Shown here piece by piece: positions 26,755 to 35,454 of a stretch of 64,000 nt of DNA. The DNA is from an uncultured Haliea sp. (GTDB lineage: Bacteria; Pseudomonadota; Gammaproteobacteria; Pseudomonadales; Halieaceae): assembly GCA_913062625.1 (NCBI GenBank), contig CAJXWP010000002.1, positions 62,001-126,000 on the forward strand, read 5' to 3'. Both the position numbers and the translations under genes were made by a program. The notes beneath the pieces are model-generated. The model was not told the origin of the DNA. It did not search any database and saw nothing but the letters and a program-made list of their open reading frames with translations. The first letter of the stretch is position 1; each line of letters opens with the position of its first letter.

Positions 26755-27984
26755 CTACATTTGGATTCTCTTAATTAGCTGCTCGCACGTTTTTTTGTTG
26801 AAGTATTTTGGCGGCGCATAATTGATATGGCACTCCTTTAGAGCGCTTTTCGCCAGGCTTGGAATATCCTCGCTTTTGATCACATCCAGTTGTTCAGGGA
26901 TTTCCAGTTGTTTCGACAAGGTCCTTACTGCGTCAATGAATGCACGAGACAACGCGGTGTCGGAATCAGTGGATTTACCCAGGTCCGAGTTGCCCAGGTT
27001 TAAGCTGCGTGCAATCTCCGCAAGACGGTGTTCCGCCGCTCCGGAAGATGCCTCCAGCACGTGGGGCAGTACAACCGCGTTGGCCAGGCCATGCGGTACG
27101 TGGTAATTCTCCCCGAGCCGATGGGCAATGGCGTGCACATAGCCCACCAGCGGCGTAAAGCAGGCCAGCCCCGCATAGGTTGAAGCGATGGCCATATTCA
27201 TTCTCGCGTTAAGATCCTGGCCGTTCTGGTAAGCCCGTGGCAAATAGTCGAAGATGAGTTTGATAGCCAGTAGAGCGTAGCGATCAGATTCCTGCGTTGC
27301 CCGGCGGGAGATATAGGCTTCGATCGCATGGGTCAGGGCATCCATTCCGCTGGCGGCGGTCACTGCTGGCGGCATGGTGGTCATAAAGGTCGGATCAAGG
27401 GCTGCGGCCAGTGGCATATGGCGGCTGCCGCCCAATCCCCCCTTGTGTTGTTTCACGGGGTCGGTAAGAACTGCGCCGGGAGAGACCTCTGAGCCGGTGC
27501 CAGCAGTAGTGGGTATAACGAACAGCGGGGCTGGCCAGTTTTTGCACTTGTTCAGGCCAACCAGTTCACCGATGTCTTTGTGGTTGGTCATGCATGCGGC
27601 GATGCCTTTGGCGCAGTCCATGCTGGAGCCACCGCCAATGGCCAGTACAGAGTCACAGTTATTCTCGCGCGCAATTTCAACACCTGCCCTCACATGGTCA
27701 AATGTTGGGTCGGGGTCTACCTCGCCATAGGTTGTGGTGGTTATACCGAGTTCCTGTAACCGGGAGGAAATCGGCGCGACGAGGTCAAGGTCGATCAGTA
27801 TTTGATCCGTGACCAGCAGAATGTTTTTGTTGTCCACGCCGGCAATATAGTCGCACAGTTGGTTTGTACTGCCTTCTCCGCAGAACAGCAGGGGTTGTCG
27901 GCGCGTCATGCGGGCCAAAACCGGTGAGATCAGCAATGCATAGCTTTTTAAAAGGGCCGATTTAATGGGTGACATGTTATTCAC
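26755..27984 (-). CDS. Iron-containing alcohol dehydrogenase
   Basis: 409 residues, type III alcohol dehydrogenase. The nucleotide-binding GGGSSMDCAKGIA, PTTAGTGSEVSPGAVLTD, the metal-site segment THAIEAYISRRA, and histidines in GYVHAIAHRLGENYHVPHGLANAVVLPHV (read in parts) are all present. It interconverts an alcohol and an aldehyde with NAD(P). It is divergent from the amidohydrolase-2 gene and shares a promoter region with an AGTATACT element. With the aldehyde dehydrogenase at 25113 it would take an alcohol to an acid. Confidence 0.9.
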   Translation of the reverse strand: MNNMSPIKSALLKSYALLISPVLARMTRRQPLLFCGEGSTNQLCDYIAGVDNKNILLVTDQILIDLDLVAPISSRLQELGITTTTYGEVDPDPTFDHVRAGVEIARENNCDSVLAIGGGSSMDCAKGIAACMTNHKDIGELVGLNKCKNWPAPLFVIPTTAGTGSEVSPGAVLTDPVKQHKGGLGGSRHMPLAAALDPTFMTTMPPAVTAASGMDALTHAIEAYISRRATQESDRYALLAIKLIFDYLPRAYQNGQDLNARMNMAIASTYAGLACFTPLVGYVHAIAHRLGENYHVPHGLANAVVLPHVLEASSGAAEHRLAEIARSLNLGNSDLGKSTDSDTALSRAFIDAVRTLSKQLEIPEQLDVIKSEDIPSLAKSALKECHINYAPPKYFNKKTCEQLIKRIQM

Positions 27985-28094
27985 TTCCTCTGCGATGCTG
28001 GCGGTCCACCCTGTGTAAGCCTTCTCAGTATTTTGCGATGTTATAGCTTCACTGAAGTGACTTACAAGTTTGTGCTCGTTTTATTTTCTTGCGC

Positions 28095-28120
28095 TTTTAA
28101 ATAGTATACTTTATTATAAA
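28095..28120. promoter_or_regulatory. AGTATACT element in divergent promoter (alcohol dehydrogenase / amidohydrolase)
   Basis: AGTATACT at 28103-28110; read on the minus strand the context is AATAAAGTATACTATTTAAA, matching the sites at 24900 and 57738. It lies 119 bases from the alcohol dehydrogenase start and 86 from the amidohydrolase start, so it could serve both. Confidence 0.6.
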
Positions 28121-28195
28121 ATCAACATGCAATGATTGAAAGCTGAGCTCATGCAGGTTTCGGTCAGTAAATAGAACCTCGAGAGAATACCTATT

Positions 28196-29506
28196 ATGGA
28201 ACTAAATGATCTGATACTCGTTAGTACCGATGACCACATCTGTGAACCCCCCACGGTATTCGATAACTACAACGGCAAATACAAGGATCAAATGCCGCAG
28301 GTGGGAACCGACAGTAGTGGCATAGATGCCTGGGAGTTCAATGGCAGGCGCATGCCCAATCTCGGTTTGAACGCCGTTGTCGGACGCCGCCCGGAAGAAT
28401 ATGGCGTGGAACCTTGCGCCTTCAGCCAGTTACGCAAGGGTTGCTATGACGTGCACGCGCGGGTGGACGACATGAGCGCTAACGGCGTGCTGGGTAGCCT
28501 GAACTTCCCCCAGTTTGTTAACAATGGCTTGGCGTTGAAATGTGATGATCAGAAATTATCTTTCGCGGCGGTCAAAGCCTATAACGATTGGCACATCGAC
28601 GAGTGGGCCGGAGCCTATCCGGGGCGCTTCATCCCTACCGCGATCGTGCCCATCTGGGATATGGAAGCCGCTGTAGAGGAGGTGAAACGTGTCAAAGCGA
28701 AAGGGTGTAATGCGATAAATCTCCTTCCCGTGCCAAACCGGGAAGGTCTGCCAAGTTGGAATACGGGTGCCTGGGATCCTCTGCTGGCAGTGTGCGAAGA
28801 TCTCGAGGTCGTTATCAATCTGCATATCAATGATGCCACCCTGGCTACCCCGTCACCGGAGTCCCCGGTTGATGTGTTCATTACTAATATGCCGGTTACT
28901 CTATTCAACACGGCTTCAGACATCGTCTGGTCGCCTATTTGTCGCAAGTTCCCAAATATCAAGTTTGCACTGTCTGAAGGCGGGGCAGGTTGGGTGCCAC
29001 ACTGGAAGGAGCGTGCTGACTTCACCTATAGACACCACAGCGCGTGGACGCATCAGGACTTTGGCGACATGCTGCCCAGCGAAGTGTTCGAGCGCAATTT
29101 CTTTACCTGCTTCATCCAGGACCGTGTCGCCATCGAAAACCGGGCTAGAGTTGGTATCAACAATATGACCTGGGAGTGTGACTATCCTCACTCCGACTGT
29201 ACCTGGCCAAAATCACCGGAAATTGCACACCCTGACTTCGCCGGTTGCTCTGACGAGGAGATCAACAAGATCACCCACCTCAACGCCATGAAGTTGTATC
29301 AATTCGACCCGTTCAAACATATGACCAGGGAAGAGAGTACCGTGGGAGCTTTACGTGCAAAGGCCGCTCATGTCGACCTGAGCTTTCTGAATTCAGAGGG
29401 TGTGATCGATACTAACAAAGGTGGCGGCGTTCCGACTATGGGCGAGATATCGAAGACTATTGCAGAGGCTTATGCAGCCGACAGTTGGGCAGATTTGAGT
29501 AATTAG
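28196..29506 (+). CDS. Amidohydrolase-2 family metal-dependent hydrolase/decarboxylase
   Basis: 436 residues. The N-terminal LVSTDDHICEPP is the usual start of the amidohydrolase-2 (LigW/ACMSD-like) barrel, with an aspartate-histidine pair in place of HxH. Further segments are VINLHINDA, FALSEGGAGWVPHWKER and the late metal-site WECDYPHSDCTWP. Members act as hydrolases or non-oxidative decarboxylases on ring or keto acids. It is divergent from the alcohol dehydrogenase and controlled from a region with an AGTATACT element. A C-C hydrolysis or decarboxylation step in the degradation pathway is the best guess. Confidence 0.85.
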   Translation: MELNDLILVSTDDHICEPPTVFDNYNGKYKDQMPQVGTDSSGIDAWEFNGRRMPNLGLNAVVGRRPEEYGVEPCAFSQLRKGCYDVHARVDDMSANGVLGSLNFPQFVNNGLALKCDDQKLSFAAVKAYNDWHIDEWAGAYPGRFIPTAIVPIWDMEAAVEEVKRVKAKGCNAINLLPVPNREGLPSWNTGAWDPLLAVCEDLEVVINLHINDATLATPSPESPVDVFITNMPVTLFNTASDIVWSPICRKFPNIKFALSEGGAGWVPHWKERADFTYRHHSAWTHQDFGDMLPSEVFERNFFTCFIQDRVAIENRARVGINNMTWECDYPHSDCTWPKSPEIAHPDFAGCSDEEINKITHLNAMKLYQFDPFKHMTREESTVGALRAKAAHVDLSFLNSEGVIDTNKGGGVPTMGEISKTIAEAYAADSWADLSN

Positions 29507-29570
29507 CGCTGATTGATCTCTGCCCGCGAGCGGCCGTTTTCGCTTCTGGAGAAATCTAAGAAGGTTTTTT

Positions 29571-29588
29571 GTACTAGTGTACTAGTGC
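29571..29588. repeat. Tandem GTACTAGT repeat between convergent genes
   Basis: GTACTAGTGTACTAGTGC holds two direct copies of GTACTAGT, each with the palindrome ACTAGT. It follows a T-run (GGTTTTTT) downstream of the amidohydrolase. No function is evident. Confidence 0.4.
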
Positions 29589-29608
29589 TTGTCAGGATGC
29601 TAGCAACC

Positions 29609-29640
29609 GTCTCCATCAGGGTCTGATTGGACCCGGAGAC
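29609..29640. terminator. Stem-loop between convergent genes
   Basis: GTCTCC, a 4-base bulge, GGGTC, a 6-base loop, GACCC and GGAGAC can fold into an 11-bp bulged stem. It sits between the amidohydrolase and the convergent thiolase, 3 bases beyond the thiolase stop. There is no following T-run on either strand, so a Rho-independent role is uncertain. Confidence 0.4.
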
Positions 29641-29643
29641 AAG

Positions 29644-30876
29644 TTAAATCCGCTCGATGATTATAGCCGGCGCCATGCCACCGGCTGCACACATGGTTAC
29701 CAGCCCGGTTTGCAGGTCGCGGCGCTCGAGTTCATCTAACACTGTCCCGATCAATATAGATCCGGTAGCGCCAATCGGATGGCCGAGCGCCATGGCCCCG
29801 CCATTGACATTGACCCTGTTTCGATCGAGATCCAGGTCCCGGATAAATTTCTCTGCAACGACGGCGAATGCCTCGTTGATCTCGAACAGGTCGATATCTG
29901 ATAAGTTCATGCCGGCCTTGGTCAGGACCTTGTGGGTTGCAGGGACCGGTGCATTGAGCATCAGTGCCGGTGAATCCCCAGTATTGGCATAGCCGACGAT
30001 TCTGGCGCGCGGCGTCATACCGTTCGCTCTGGCGTAAGCTGGTGACGCCAATAAAATCGCCGCTGAGCCATCCACCACGCCTGATGAATTGCCAGCGTGA
30101 TGTACATGGTTGATCTCAAGGCCAGGATAGGCCTTCTGGATCAAAGCTCTAAAAGTAGTGCCGCCATCCTCCAAGGGGTGGTCGGCTATAGCTTTAAAAG
30201 ATGGCTTCAACGCAGCCAGGCTTTCCAGGGTGGTTTCAGGGCGGGGAAATTCCTCTTTAGCGAGAGCCAGGCTACCGTCTTCGTTAAAGACAGGCACCAG
30301 GCTCTTATCGAAATATCTTTGCTCGATGGCGTGATGCGCTCGCTGTTGGGACACAAACGCAAGGCTGTCCAAGGCATATCGGTCGATGTTCTCCAGGGTG
30401 GCAATGGCGTCTGCGCTGAGCCCCTGATGTGATTGTGCGTGTGCCTCACGCAGGCGCAGGTTGCCGTTGTCCATGAATGGCGATTGAGTTGGATCCGAGC
30501 CATACAGCGACATCATCTCGCAGCCACCGGCGACAATAAGGTCCTCCATGCCGGACATGATCGAGGCGGCGGCCATATTGACGGAGCTGATACCTGACCC
30601 GCAGAAGCGGTCTATGGTTATCCCGGAACTGACCATAGCGTAGCCAGCATCCAGCGCGGCCATTCTCGCCAGGTTGCCGGCCTGGGTGACGCGCTGCCAG
30701 CTGGTACCGAAGATGACATCGTCCACCTCTGCAGTATCGAGATCATTGCGCTCGGCAATGGCCTTGAGAACGGCGGCACCCAAGTGTTGTGGGTGCAAAT
30801 GAGAAAGCGCCCCTTTACCGGGCTTACCGATACCTCGCGGAGTCCTGCAGGCATCTATAATCCAGGCTTCTGACAT
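29644..30876 (-). CDS. Thiolase (acetyl-CoA C-acyltransferase)
   Basis: 410 residues, usual thiolase length. The nucleophilic cysteine is in IDRFCGSGISSVNMAA, the active-site histidine in NGGAMALGHPIGATGS and the second cysteine in LVTMCAAGGMAPA. It performs thiolytic cleavage of a 3-ketoacyl-CoA to acetyl-CoA (or propionyl-CoA) and a shortened acyl-CoA, as the last step of beta-oxidation. It starts 2 bases after the ligand-binding-protein gene and probably shares a transcript with it and with the rubredoxin gene. Confidence 0.93.
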   Translation of the reverse strand: MSEAWIIDACRTPRGIGKPGKGALSHLHPQHLGAAVLKAIAERNDLDTAEVDDVIFGTSWQRVTQAGNLARMAALDAGYAMVSSGITIDRFCGSGISSVNMAAASIMSGMEDLIVAGGCEMMSLYGSDPTQSPFMDNGNLRLREAHAQSHQGLSADAIATLENIDRYALDSLAFVSQQRAHHAIEQRYFDKSLVPVFNEDGSLALAKEEFPRPETTLESLAALKPSFKAIADHPLEDGGTTFRALIQKAYPGLEINHVHHAGNSSGVVDGSAAILLASPAYARANGMTPRARIVGYANTGDSPALMLNAPVPATHKVLTKAGMNLSDIDLFEINEAFAVVAEKFIRDLDLDRNRVNVNGGAMALGHPIGATGSILIGTVLDELERRDLQTGLVTMCAAGGMAPAIIIERI

Positions 30877-30878
30877 TT

Positions 30879-31985
30879 TTAACCCCCAAACTCAAACGGC
30901 ACCAATTCAGTAGTGCCATTCCTGGCCACACGCACATTAAGATAATCCAATCCCTTGAAGCCTCGATGGTCGTGAGGCCCAAACGTTATATAGGTGCCTG
31001 GTCCGCCGGTCATTGCCGGCAGCATACGAATGGTTTCCAGTGCTTTGGACAGCGACTCGGGAGTCGCAATCTCCATGCGCGACAGGGCAATGGCGATGCA
31101 CAGTCCGATGTCGTAGCCGGTACTAACAGCACTATTAGAAATCAGTTCTTTGCCGTCATTGGCTTTCTTATAGCGCTCCAACATGTTCGTAAGTCGGGTA
31201 TTGCGCTCATCGTACTGGTCGATGCCATGCCAGCCATCGATCAGTTTGGCGAAAAACTCATTGTAGGACGCCTGGATGAAAGCGGTGGTCATAATGCGCT
31301 CGGGGGCCCAATCATTGTTTCGCAGGCCGTTATTTAATTGACGGCAGGCCTCGCCGAAGCCCAGGTAGGCCAGGGCATCGGGATTGGTCGCTTTCAAGCG
31401 GGCCATTACGCCGGTCACATCTTCTTCAGTGGGGCCGGGAAATACATTGCCCACGCCGATGATCTCAAGGCCAAACTGCTGGCAGGCGTATTCGAAGAAG
31501 CGGTAGTATTCCATCCCAATACGGGAGGGGTAGTCGCGAACGATGGCGATGCGCTGGTGACCCTGGTTCTTCAGCCAGGCGGCCATGTAGGCGGGTTCGT
31601 CCGCCAGATTGCCGTTGGGCAGGTTATAGGCGTGTTTGCCGACGTATTCCTGAGTGCCACAGATGGTAATAGCCGGCACCTGGTATTCTTCCACCTGGTC
31701 GAGAATTGCCAGGCAGTTGTCCGTCGACATCGGGCCGGCAATAGCCAGAACCTGGTGCTCTTCCACCAGTTCGCGATAGGCGTTCCGAGAGGCGGAGCCG
31801 TCGCCCCATGGCTGACCCATATGTTCGTTATTGATGATCTGTGCGGGCCGGTCAATCAGACCGCTCTCATAGGCCTCGTCCAGAGCAAACTTCACCCCCA
31901 GGGGAAACATATCTGTAAGGCCGGGAAATCCGGGCAGATCCACCATAACGCCAATGCGATAGGGGGATGTGGGATTCTGTTCCAT
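30879..31985 (-). CDS. Leucine-type ligand-binding protein (Peripla_BP_6) without signal peptide
   Basis: 368 residues. The sequence follows the branched-chain amino acid/amide-binding fold: YRIGVMVDLPG, AIAGPMSTDNC, VPAITICGTQEY, RIAIVRDYPSRIGMEYYRFFE and DALAYLGFGEACRQL. It starts at MEQNPTSPYRIGV with a strong GAGGAG site, so no export signal exists and the protein should stay in the cytoplasm. No ABC permease or ATPase genes are in the window. An AmiC-like cytoplasmic ligand sensor, or a CoA-pathway accessory, is more likely than a transporter part. It lies between rubredoxin and thiolase in one operon. Confidence 0.8.
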   Translation of the reverse strand: MEQNPTSPYRIGVMVDLPGFPGLTDMFPLGVKFALDEAYESGLIDRPAQIINNEHMGQPWGDGSASRNAYRELVEEHQVLAIAGPMSTDNCLAILDQVEEYQVPAITICGTQEYVGKHAYNLPNGNLADEPAYMAAWLKNQGHQRIAIVRDYPSRIGMEYYRFFEYACQQFGLEIIGVGNVFPGPTEEDVTGVMARLKATNPDALAYLGFGEACRQLNNGLRNNDWAPERIMTTAFIQASYNEFFAKLIDGWHGIDQYDERNTRLTNMLERYKKANDGKELISNSAVSTGYDIGLCIAIALSRMEIATPESLSKALETIRMLPAMTGGPGTYITFGPHDHRGFKGLDYLNVRVARNGTTELVPFEFGG

Positions 31986-31990
31986 AAGTT

Positions 31991-32161
31991 TTACTCCTCG
32001 TCTCTCAATTCAAAATAGTCCTTCGGCGAACCACACTCGGGACAAAGCCAGTCGTCGGGCAGGCTCTCGAAATTAGTTCCGGGCTCAATACCAAATTCTG
32101 GTAGACCCAGGGCCTCGTCGAATACGAAATCACAGGTCATGCAGTACCACTTTCTCATCAT
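31991..32161 (-). CDS. Rubredoxin
   Basis: 55-56 residues, the usual rubredoxin size. The start is one of two adjacent ATGs (32161 or 32158). It has two CxxC pairs for a single iron: [12 protein letters not shown] near the N-terminus and [15 protein letters not shown] near the C-terminus. Rubredoxins carry single electrons, for example to alkane hydroxylases or away from flavoprotein dehydrogenases. It leads the operon with the ligand-binding protein (5-base gap) and thiolase. Its partner here may be the P450, the molybdoenzyme or a dehydrogenase. Confidence 0.93.
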   Translation of the reverse strand: MMRKWYCMTCDFVFDEALGLPEFGIEPGTNFESLPDDWLCPECGSPKDYFELRDEE

Positions 32162-32227
32162 CGGTTCTCAACAAAACTTATTGCAGCGAGCCTGAATTGG
32201 GCAGGATTAGACTACACTTGAGTACAA

Positions 32228-32249
32228 TTAAATAAGTATACTAATTAAA
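32228..32249. promoter_or_regulatory. AGTATACT element upstream of rubredoxin operon
   Basis: TTAAATAAGTATACTAATTAAA; the core is at 32235-32242, 74 bases upstream of the rubredoxin start. The whole 22-base stretch is close to symmetric. This fits promoter control of the rubredoxin, ligand-binding protein and thiolase operon. Confidence 0.6.
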
Positions 32250-32293
32250 AGATCAATATACGTCAAGCGTCCAGGCCGTTGAAGAACGCCCGA

Positions 32294-33073
32294 TTAGATG
32301 CTTTTCACCAGATGGCCTCCGTCCACTACCAGGTTCGCGCCGCTGATAAAAGAGCCCGCATCGCTAGCCAGCAGGAGTAGAGCGCCGTTCAGCTCGTCCA
32401 GGTTTCCCGGTCGCTGCATGGGAAGTGCATTGAAGTAGGCTTTGCCGGCATCGCTGTCGAAGAACCCATCATCAAGTTCAGTGCGAAAATATCCTGGGCT
32501 AAGGGCGTTGATTCGAATGCCCTTGCGTGAAAGCTCAAGCGCCATGGAGCGGGACATCTGAATCAGCCCAGCCTTTGACGTCGCGTAAGCAGCGTTGCCA
32601 ATCCCCACGCCCACGCCATACACGGAAGCAATATTGATGACAGATCCGGGCTTGTTCGCGTCCAACATGCGCCTTGTTGCTTCCTGAGCGACCAGCCAGG
32701 CGGCCCTGAGGTTAGTGTTGTTGACCTGGTCCCAGGAGTCGATGTCGATTTTCATTAAGTTCTTGCGGTCGGATATTCCAGCATTGTTGACTAGGATTTC
32801 GACGGTGCCGCAGGCCGCTTCTGCCTGCTCAAAACCCGCAAATACCGACCCCTCGTCGGTCACATCCATGGATACCGGGTGAATGCTGCCGGGCAGGCCA
32901 GAACAGGTATCCGCGAGCGCCTCCAGTCGGTCCAGGCGTCGCGCGGCGGCGATAACCTTGGCACCATTGCGGCACAGCACTTTGGCAAAATGCGCACCGA
33001 GTCCGCTGGATGCGCCCGTGATCAGGGCCACTTTACCTGTCAGGTTGAATTGTTGAACGTCGCTACTATGCAT
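32294..33073 (-). CDS. Short-chain dehydrogenase/reductase
   Basis: 259 residues. The cofactor motif VALITGASSGLGAHFAKVL is at about 14-32, the NNAG motif follows, and the catalytic Tyr-Lys pair is in AAYATSKAGLIQ. The R at ARRLD after the second strand suggests NADP preference, weakly. It oxidises a hydroxyl or reduces a ketone; 3-hydroxyacyl-CoA or ring alcohol are both possible. It follows the ACAD fusion gene by 36 bases on the same strand. Confidence 0.9.
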   Translation of the reverse strand: MHSSDVQQFNLTGKVALITGASSGLGAHFAKVLCRNGAKVIAAARRLDRLEALADTCSGLPGSIHPVSMDVTDEGSVFAGFEQAEAACGTVEILVNNAGISDRKNLMKIDIDSWDQVNNTNLRAAWLVAQEATRRMLDANKPGSVINIASVYGVGVGIGNAAYATSKAGLIQMSRSMALELSRKGIRINALSPGYFRTELDDGFFDSDAGKAYFNALPMQRPGNLDELNGALLLLASDAGSFISGANLVVDGGHLVKSI

Positions 33074-33109
33074 AACCAGATTCTTCCTTATCGTGTTCTG
33101 TGTGTATCC

Positions 33110-35311
33110 TCAGCGAGGCAGTCCCAGCCCGCGCTGGGCAATCAGGTTGCGCTGAATCTCGTTGGTGCCACCGCCAATAACCATCATGATGGACTGGCGC
33201 AGCATCTGTTCCAAACCCCCTCGAATGGCCCCGGGTGTATCCGGCTCAAGGGTGCAGGCGTTGCCAAGAATATCCAGGGCCGCCTCCCCGAGACGTTCCA
33301 TAAGCTCACTGTTATAGACGCCGCACATGGACGCTTCGTGAATGGGAATGCCGCCGCTCTGGGTGATGCGGGTCGCGTTCATAACCAGTTGCCGCGACGC
33401 CTCGATGTCGGCTGCCAGTTCGCCGATCTTGTTGCGCACCCAGCCATTGCTGGCCAAGCCGTTCTGGTCCTGTCGAACAGCCTCAACGAGGTAGCGAAAT
33501 TTCTCTCGCACCGTGGAGACAAAGCCGCCCATGATGACGCGCTCTGTGGCCAGTGCTGCCAGGATCACATACCAACCGCCGTTCACCTGACCCACCAGTG
33601 CATCGCGCGGCACGTGAACATCGTCGAGGAACTCCTCACAAAAGGCTTTACCGTACAGGGCCATCGATGGCTGGATAGTGATTCCGGGAGTGTCCATGGG
33701 AACCATGAACACACTGATGCCGGCGTGCGGTTTTTTTGCCTCGGGGTCGGTACGCGCCGCGAGCCACATGTAATTTGCGTCCTCCGCCATCGTGGTCCAA
33801 ATCTTGGTGCCATTGATCACCCACTCGTCACCGTCGAGTACCGCGGTCGTTTTCAGTGAAGCGAGGTCGGAGCCGGAGCCAGGCTCACTGTATCCCAGGC
33901 AGATTTTCAGCTCCCCTGCGGCGATTCTGGGCAGGAACGCCTGCTGCTGTTGCGGCGAACCGAACAGCATGAGGGCCTGTGCCTGAATTTCGCAGGGTAG
34001 GAAGTCTTCGTGGGTGACACCCGCGCGTTCACATTCCTCGAGAAAGGCAAGTTGCTCCATGGGAGACGCCCCGCGCCCGCCGAACTCCTCCGGCCAGGTA
34101 ACCTGGAACAACTTATAGTCCCTGGCGGCCTGGGAAAATGCCTCAGGGCTGCTGGGGGGCCAATGGCTTGCCAGCCATTCCCGCGTCTCCTGGCGAAATC
34201 GGTTACCGTCCTCGCCCAGGTCGTAATCGGGCATATCGTTGCCCGCATCGAGCAGGTACTGTGCCAGGGCTTCGCGCGAGGCAGCGGCGCCGCCGAAGCG
34301 AACCTGGTCAGCGTGGATGCGTTTGAACTGGTGGGGCGCCTCGTGTTCTTCGGAGTAGCCGATGGCGCCAAATACATGGTGGGTCTCCAGCGATGCCTGC
34401 CGCAGGGTGGTGCTGCCGAAAGCGTGCGCCGCATCGGCAGAGATAACCCAGTCGGGGTTGCCAAAGTCGAAACATTGCGCTGTGTGCGCCAATTGCAGGC
34501 GGGCGGACTCCAGTCGGATCATATTGTCAGCCAGTTTATGCTGTACCGCTTGGAAGCGCCCAATGGGCTGGCCGAATTGCTCTCGCTCCTTTGCGTACTC
34601 CACCACCAGGTCGAAGCCGCGGCTGGCTGCACCCAGAGACCTGGCAACGAGGAACAGCTTGTACAGTCGCAGCAACTCGTCCCCGGTAATCGCAGTACTG
34701 TTTAACAGCTTGAATGACGCATTCAGAAGATGGATGCTGGACAGGGCAGGGTGGGAAAGGCCCGGCAGTGGAGTAACGTGAACAGTATCGTGGTCCAGCT
34801 CGATGCACGCCCAGCCCTCATCCGTATGCACGATCAGGTGGCTGGCGACCTGCGCATCTTCTATATGATTCAGCTCACCCGTAGCGACGCTGCCGGAGAC
34901 CTCGATGCTGCCGGCACTGTTGTCCCGATCCAGGTCACCCAGGTGAAACGCAACGATGGCCTCTCCGCGGTGGATCTGAGCCAGCAATTCAGCGGCGGGC
35001 TCATCTTTCCCGGTAAGCAAGCAGTTTGCCAACAATGCCCCAGTGATCGGCGCCGGGGCACAGCGTCGCCCGACTTCCTCCATCACGATCAGCGCTTCGC
35101 GTAATCCCCCTTCCTCGGGATTGTTGCCCAGTGGGGTGATGCCCAGCGCTACAAATTGCTGATGCAGTTCTCGAATCCGCTGAGTACTATCTGCGCGTGC
35201 TACCGCGGAATGCATTGAATTCAGGGGCCAGTGCTGTTCCAGCAGTCGGCGTAAGGCGCTGCGCAGCAGTTCTCTTTCTTCATCGGATGGTAAGGTTGCC
35301 ATCTGGTTCAT
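33110..35311 (-). CDS. Two-domain (fused) acyl-CoA dehydrogenase, FadE34/ChsE3-like layout
   Basis: 733 residues, about twice a normal acyl-CoA dehydrogenase. Residues 1-345 form one ACAD unit (YAKEREQFGQPIGRFQAVQHKLAD, then THHVFGAIGYSEEHEAPHQFKR). Residues 350-733 form a second (CEIQAQALMLFGSPQQQ, GYSEPGSGSDLASLKTTA, NEIQRNLIAQRGLGLPR). The second unit carries the GSGSDLASL FAD motif. The same short-plus-long pairing exists as separate genes at 52632 and 53622. Fused pairs like this are known for steroid or bulky acyl-CoA substrates. A strong AAGGAGAC ribosome site precedes the start. Confidence 0.88.
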   Translation of the reverse strand: MNQMATLPSDEERELLRSALRRLLEQHWPLNSMHSAVARADSTQRIRELHQQFVALGITPLGNNPEEGGLREALIVMEEVGRRCAPAPITGALLANCLLTGKDEPAAELLAQIHRGEAIVAFHLGDLDRDNSAGSIEVSGSVATGELNHIEDAQVASHLIVHTDEGWACIELDHDTVHVTPLPGLSHPALSSIHLLNASFKLLNSTAITGDELLRLYKLFLVARSLGAASRGFDLVVEYAKEREQFGQPIGRFQAVQHKLADNMIRLESARLQLAHTAQCFDFGNPDWVISADAAHAFGSTTLRQASLETHHVFGAIGYSEEHEAPHQFKRIHADQVRFGGAAASREALAQYLLDAGNDMPDYDLGEDGNRFRQETREWLASHWPPSSPEAFSQAARDYKLFQVTWPEEFGGRGASPMEQLAFLEECERAGVTHEDFLPCEIQAQALMLFGSPQQQQAFLPRIAAGELKICLGYSEPGSGSDLASLKTTAVLDGDEWVINGTKIWTTMAEDANYMWLAARTDPEAKKPHAGISVFMVPMDTPGITIQPSMALYGKAFCEEFLDDVHVPRDALVGQVNGGWYVILAALATERVIMGGFVSTVREKFRYLVEAVRQDQNGLASNGWVRNKIGELAADIEASRQLVMNATRITQSGGIPIHEASMCGVYNSELMERLGEAALDILGNACTLEPDTPGAIRGGLEQMLRQSIMMVIGGGTNEIQRNLIAQRGLGLPR

Positions 35312-35365
35312 ACCTTTGTCTCCTTGGAAATAACGGTTGTAGTGTGTGACTGGAACAGTATTCCT

Positions 35366-35384
35366 TTTAATAGTATATTATATA
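35366..35384. promoter_or_regulatory. Degenerate AGTATA element in divergent promoter
   Basis: TTTTAATAGTATATTATAT at the divergent ACAD fusion/thiolase-crotonase promoter, with AGTATATT at 35372-35379. It differs from the locus consensus by one base in the core. It lies 61 bases from one start and 76 from the other. Confidence 0.45.
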
Positions 35385-35454
35385 GAAATTCGACGCAGAT
35401 TGTGTACGAGGCGCCGAAATCGACCTAATAGCGAACATTAATAAGGATTAGCAA

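Noticed and set aside
31338-32018. 226-codon plus-strand open frame opposite the ligand-binding protein gene
   Set aside because: It is antisense to two well-supported genes and has no domain pattern; a shadow frame.
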